Source: VFKU01 sp964620045 (GTDB taxonomy: Bacteria; Hydrogenedentota; Hydrogenedentia; Hydrogenedentales; GCA-2746185). From it: a stretch of DNA of 64,000 nucleotides. Of the stretch, positions 62,278 to 64,000 are shown one piece after another (position 1 is the stretch's first letter; every line of letters begins with the position of its first letter). The translations under genes and the position numbers were made by a program. A model generated the notes under the pieces. The model saw nothing but the letters and a program-made list of their open reading frames with translations, was not told where the DNA came from and did not search any database. The stretch lies in assembly GCA_964620045.1 (NCBI GenBank), contig CAZUJL010000006.1, positions 1 to 64,000 on the forward strand, in the 5' to 3' direction.

Positions 62278-62361
62278 GAAAGGGTGGCTCGTTCCTGAAA
62301 CATTGGCGCAATTTTGCGCGCCGAGTTACACTCATTTGCATCAACTGAAGGGGGCAACGGC

Positions 62362-62685
62362 ATGATCGTCGTCAACACGGAAACCATTCCCGGCATGCGC
62401 ATCGTCGCGCTGAAGGGCATGGTGCAAGGAAACACCATTCGCGCCAAGCACATCGGCCGCGATCTCATGGCCGGTTTGAAAAATATCGTCGGCGGCGAGC
62501 TGAAAGGGTACACCGAATTGCTCACGGAATCGCGCCGCGAAGCGATGGACCGCATGCTCGCGCAGGCCGAGGCGCTCGGTGCGAACGCCGTGGTAAACGT
62601 CCGCTTTAGTACCAGCGCCGTCACTCAGGGCGCGGCCGAGTTATACGCCTACGGCACCGCCGTCATCGCGGAGCCGGCGCAGTAA
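62362..62685 (+). CDS. YbjQ-like (UPF0145) protein
   Basis: A 107-residue protein covering the entire family: VNTETIPG, then VQGNTIRAKHIGRDLMAGLK, GGELKGYTELLTESRREA and RMLAQAEALGANAVVNVRF. The family has no confirmed function; it is thought to form ring oligomers. GAAGGGGG precedes ATG 62362. The stop overlaps the next start (TAATG). Confidence 0.85.
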   Translation: MIVVNTETIPGMRIVALKGMVQGNTIRAKHIGRDLMAGLKNIVGGELKGYTELLTESRREAMDRMLAQAEALGANAVVNVRFSTSAVTQGAAELYAYGTAVIAEPAQ

Positions 62686-63179
62686 TGGAAGCGCTATTCA
62701 GCCTCGCGGGGCTCATCATCCCGATTTTCCTGCTCGTCCTTGCGCTCATCACCGGCACGATCATCGAACGCCGGCACGGGAAAGATTTGGATGCGCGGGA
62801 AGCGCGCCTGCGTCTCGGCGTGACCAATTTCGAGCCGGGTCAATTTCCCGCGAGCGCGATCGAAGTGTGCGCGTATGTCGACGGGCAGGCCGTGATCGCC
62901 GCGGATCGGTTCAAAGTGTTTCTAGGCAACATCCTCAGCATTTTCGGCGGCGAACTGAAAACGTTGACCAGCGTCATGTCGCGCGCGCGGCGCGAGGCCG
63001 TGCTGCGCATGCTCGAACGCGCGGAAGCACTCGGCGCCGACCAAGTGTGGAACGTGCGCATCGAAACGTCGAACATCGGCCGCGGGATCGTGCGTGGCGG
63101 CGAAGGCGGCGGCCGCGGTGGCACCATGGCGGAAATCCACGTCTACGGCACCGCGATCAAGCTGCGCAAGGGCGTATAA
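62685..63179 (+). CDS. YbjQ-like protein with N-terminal membrane helix
   Basis: A 164-residue protein. A single hydrophobic helix at residues 5-25 (FSLAGLIIPIFLLVLALITG) anchors it. It is followed by a linker and a YbjQ domain (FLGNILSIFGGELKTLTSVM, then RARREAVLRMLERAEALGA). Glycine-rich loop before the last strand (GGEGGGRGG). One start-stop base overlap couples it to the preceding soluble paralogue. The pair may form one membrane-anchored assembly. Confidence 0.8.
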   Translation: MEALFSLAGLIIPIFLLVLALITGTIIERRHGKDLDAREARLRLGVTNFEPGQFPASAIEVCAYVDGQAVIAADRFKVFLGNILSIFGGELKTLTSVMSRARREAVLRMLERAEALGADQVWNVRIETSNIGRGIVRGGEGGGRGGTMAEIHVYGTAIKLRKGV

Positions 63180-63181
63180 GC

Positions 63182-64000
63182 ATGGCGCCGAACCTGGCGG
63201 ATGTTCGTGCCGCGGCCGCGCGCATCGCGCCCTATGCCCGCCGCACGCCGGTGATGACCAGCCGCACGCTGGACGATCGCACCAGCGCCGCGCTCTTCTT
63301 CAAATGTGAAAATTTCCAGCGCGTGGGCGCGTTCAAATTTCGCGGCGCCTGCAACGCGGTCTTCTCACTAACGGATGCCGAAGCCGCGCGCGGCGTGGCG
63401 ACGCATTCCTCCGGCAATCATGCGCAGGCCTTGGCCTGTGCAGCGCAACTACGCGGCATTCCGGCGCACATCGTGATGCCGCGCAACGCCTCCGCCGTGA
63501 AGCAGGCCGCCGTCGCCGGCTATGGCGGCCGGATTACCTTGTGCGAGCCAACGTTGGCCGCGCGCGAAGAAACGACAGGCCACATCATGCGCGAGACCGG
63601 CGCGACGCTCGTGCATCCGTACAACGACGAGCGCGTGATCGCGGGTCAAGGCACCGCCACGCTGGAGCTGTGCGAAGAGGTGCCGAATCTTGATGCCGTG
63701 CTGGCGCCCGTGGGCGGTGGGGGACTGATGAGCGGCACGGCGATTGTGGCGAATGCGCTTTTGCCAAATGCCGCCGTGTACGGCGCGGAGCCCATGGCGG
63801 CCGACGACGCGCAGCGCTCGCTTCGCGCAGGTCAGATCATCCCCGCCAACAATCCAGAAACCGTCGCAGACGGTCTATTAACCACGCTCGGCGACAAAAA
63901 CTTCGCCATCTTGAAACAATTCGTGCGCGACATCGTCACCGTCTCCGAAGAAGAGATCATTGCCGCGATGCGGTTCGTGTGGGAACGCATGAAGATCGTG
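63182..64000 (+). CDS. threonine/serine dehydratase-type PLP enzyme (partial, cut by window end)
   Basis: A reading frame open from ATG 63182 to the last base, 273 codons, with no stop in the window. It has the fold type II PLP features: VGAFKFRGACNA (Schiff-base Lys), SSGNHAQALA (phosphate loop), PVGGGGLMSGTA (glycine loop). The length before the end matches the catalytic domain of threonine ammonia-lyase or serine racemase; the C-terminus, needed to tell them apart, is missing. It starts two bases after the YbjQ stop and may be cotranscribed. Confidence 0.87.
   Translation, partial: MAPNLADVRAAAARIAPYARRTPVMTSRTLDDRTSAALFFKCENFQRVGAFKFRGACNAVFSLTDAEAARGVATHSSGNHAQALACAAQLRGIPAHIVMPRNASAVKQAAVAGYGGRITLCEPTLAAREETTGHIMRETGATLVHPYNDERVIAGQGTATLELCEEVPNLDAVLAPVGGGGLMSGTAIVANALLPNAAVYGAEPMAADDAQRSLRAGQIIPANNPETVADGLLTTLGDKNFAILKQFVRDIVTVSEEEIIAAMRFVWERMKIV

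Overview
The window is a high-GC (roughly 60-65% by eye) bacterial chromosome segment with about 55 genes on both strands, short spacers and many ATGA/TAATG overlaps. No rRNA, tRNA, CRISPR array, transposase or phage gene was seen. Secreted DUF1501, DUF1549/DUF1553 and planctomycete-type cytochrome domains, PPC domains, a WD40-cytochrome fusion and Tat-exported oxidoreductase-like proteins suggest a Planctomycetota, Hydrogenedentota or Verrucomicrobiota-like lineage. This placement rests on domain content only, not on a marker gene.

Layout. 1-6.4 kb: envelope and lipid functions (anchored hypothetical, MprF-type lysyltransferase, GT39-like glycosyltransferase, acyl-CoA dehydrogenase). 6.4-7.8 kb: a small lipoprotein with its terminator, and a LysR regulator that may be leaderless. 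8.1-16.6 kb: a five-gene secreted operon (DUF1501, PPC, DUF1549/1553, coiled-coil Ala/Pro protein, cytochrome-WD40). 16.7-18.4 kb: VOC protein and enoyl-CoA hydratase. 18.4-22.6 kb (minus): a four-gene module of coiled-coil protein, one-pass OmpA-domain protein, Ras-like GTPase and class III cyclase. This is the best candidate for an under-described signalling system. 23.3-28.7 kb: two penicillin-recognising serine hydrolases and a solitary RND permease. 28.8-32.0 kb: GNAT, N-succinylamino acid racemase and M20 deacylase, matching a known route from D- to L-amino acids. 32-35 kb: MBL hydrolase, cNMP-binding protein and D-aminoacylase-like amidohydrolase.

35.0-36.7 kb: EttA. 36.8-39.7 kb: sodium:solute symporter with a large loop insertion plus three small proteins. 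39.7-41.7 kb: DegT aminotransferase and xylose-isomerase-like TIM barrel protein. 41.8-42.1 kb: a decayed MBL hydrolase. 42.2-47.9 kb (minus): a cytochrome-propeller protein and an aa3-type cytochrome oxidase operon in the order I-III-IV-x-x-II. 48.1-51.2 kb: Uup-like ABC-F protein and two tandem paralogues of unknown function. 51.2-55.6 kb (minus): S9 peptidase, a low-GC hypothetical, ArfB and an apparently inactive exonuclease-fold protein. 55.8-58.4 kb: sirtuin, ankyrin lipoprotein, TerC. 58.5-62.2 kb: Tat-exported TldD, unknown protein, PmbA. 62.2-64 kb: palindromic repeat, two YbjQ proteins and the start of a threonine/serine dehydratase cut by the window end.

How the parts may work together (inference): the OmpA protein could relay cell-wall state to the cytosolic GTPase and cyclase, with the small cNMP-binding protein at 32.9 kb as one possible reader. 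The GNAT/racemase/deacylase trio and the nearby D-aminoacylase-like enzyme could recycle D-amino acids. The haem-bearing secreted proteins could supply electrons to the oxidase.
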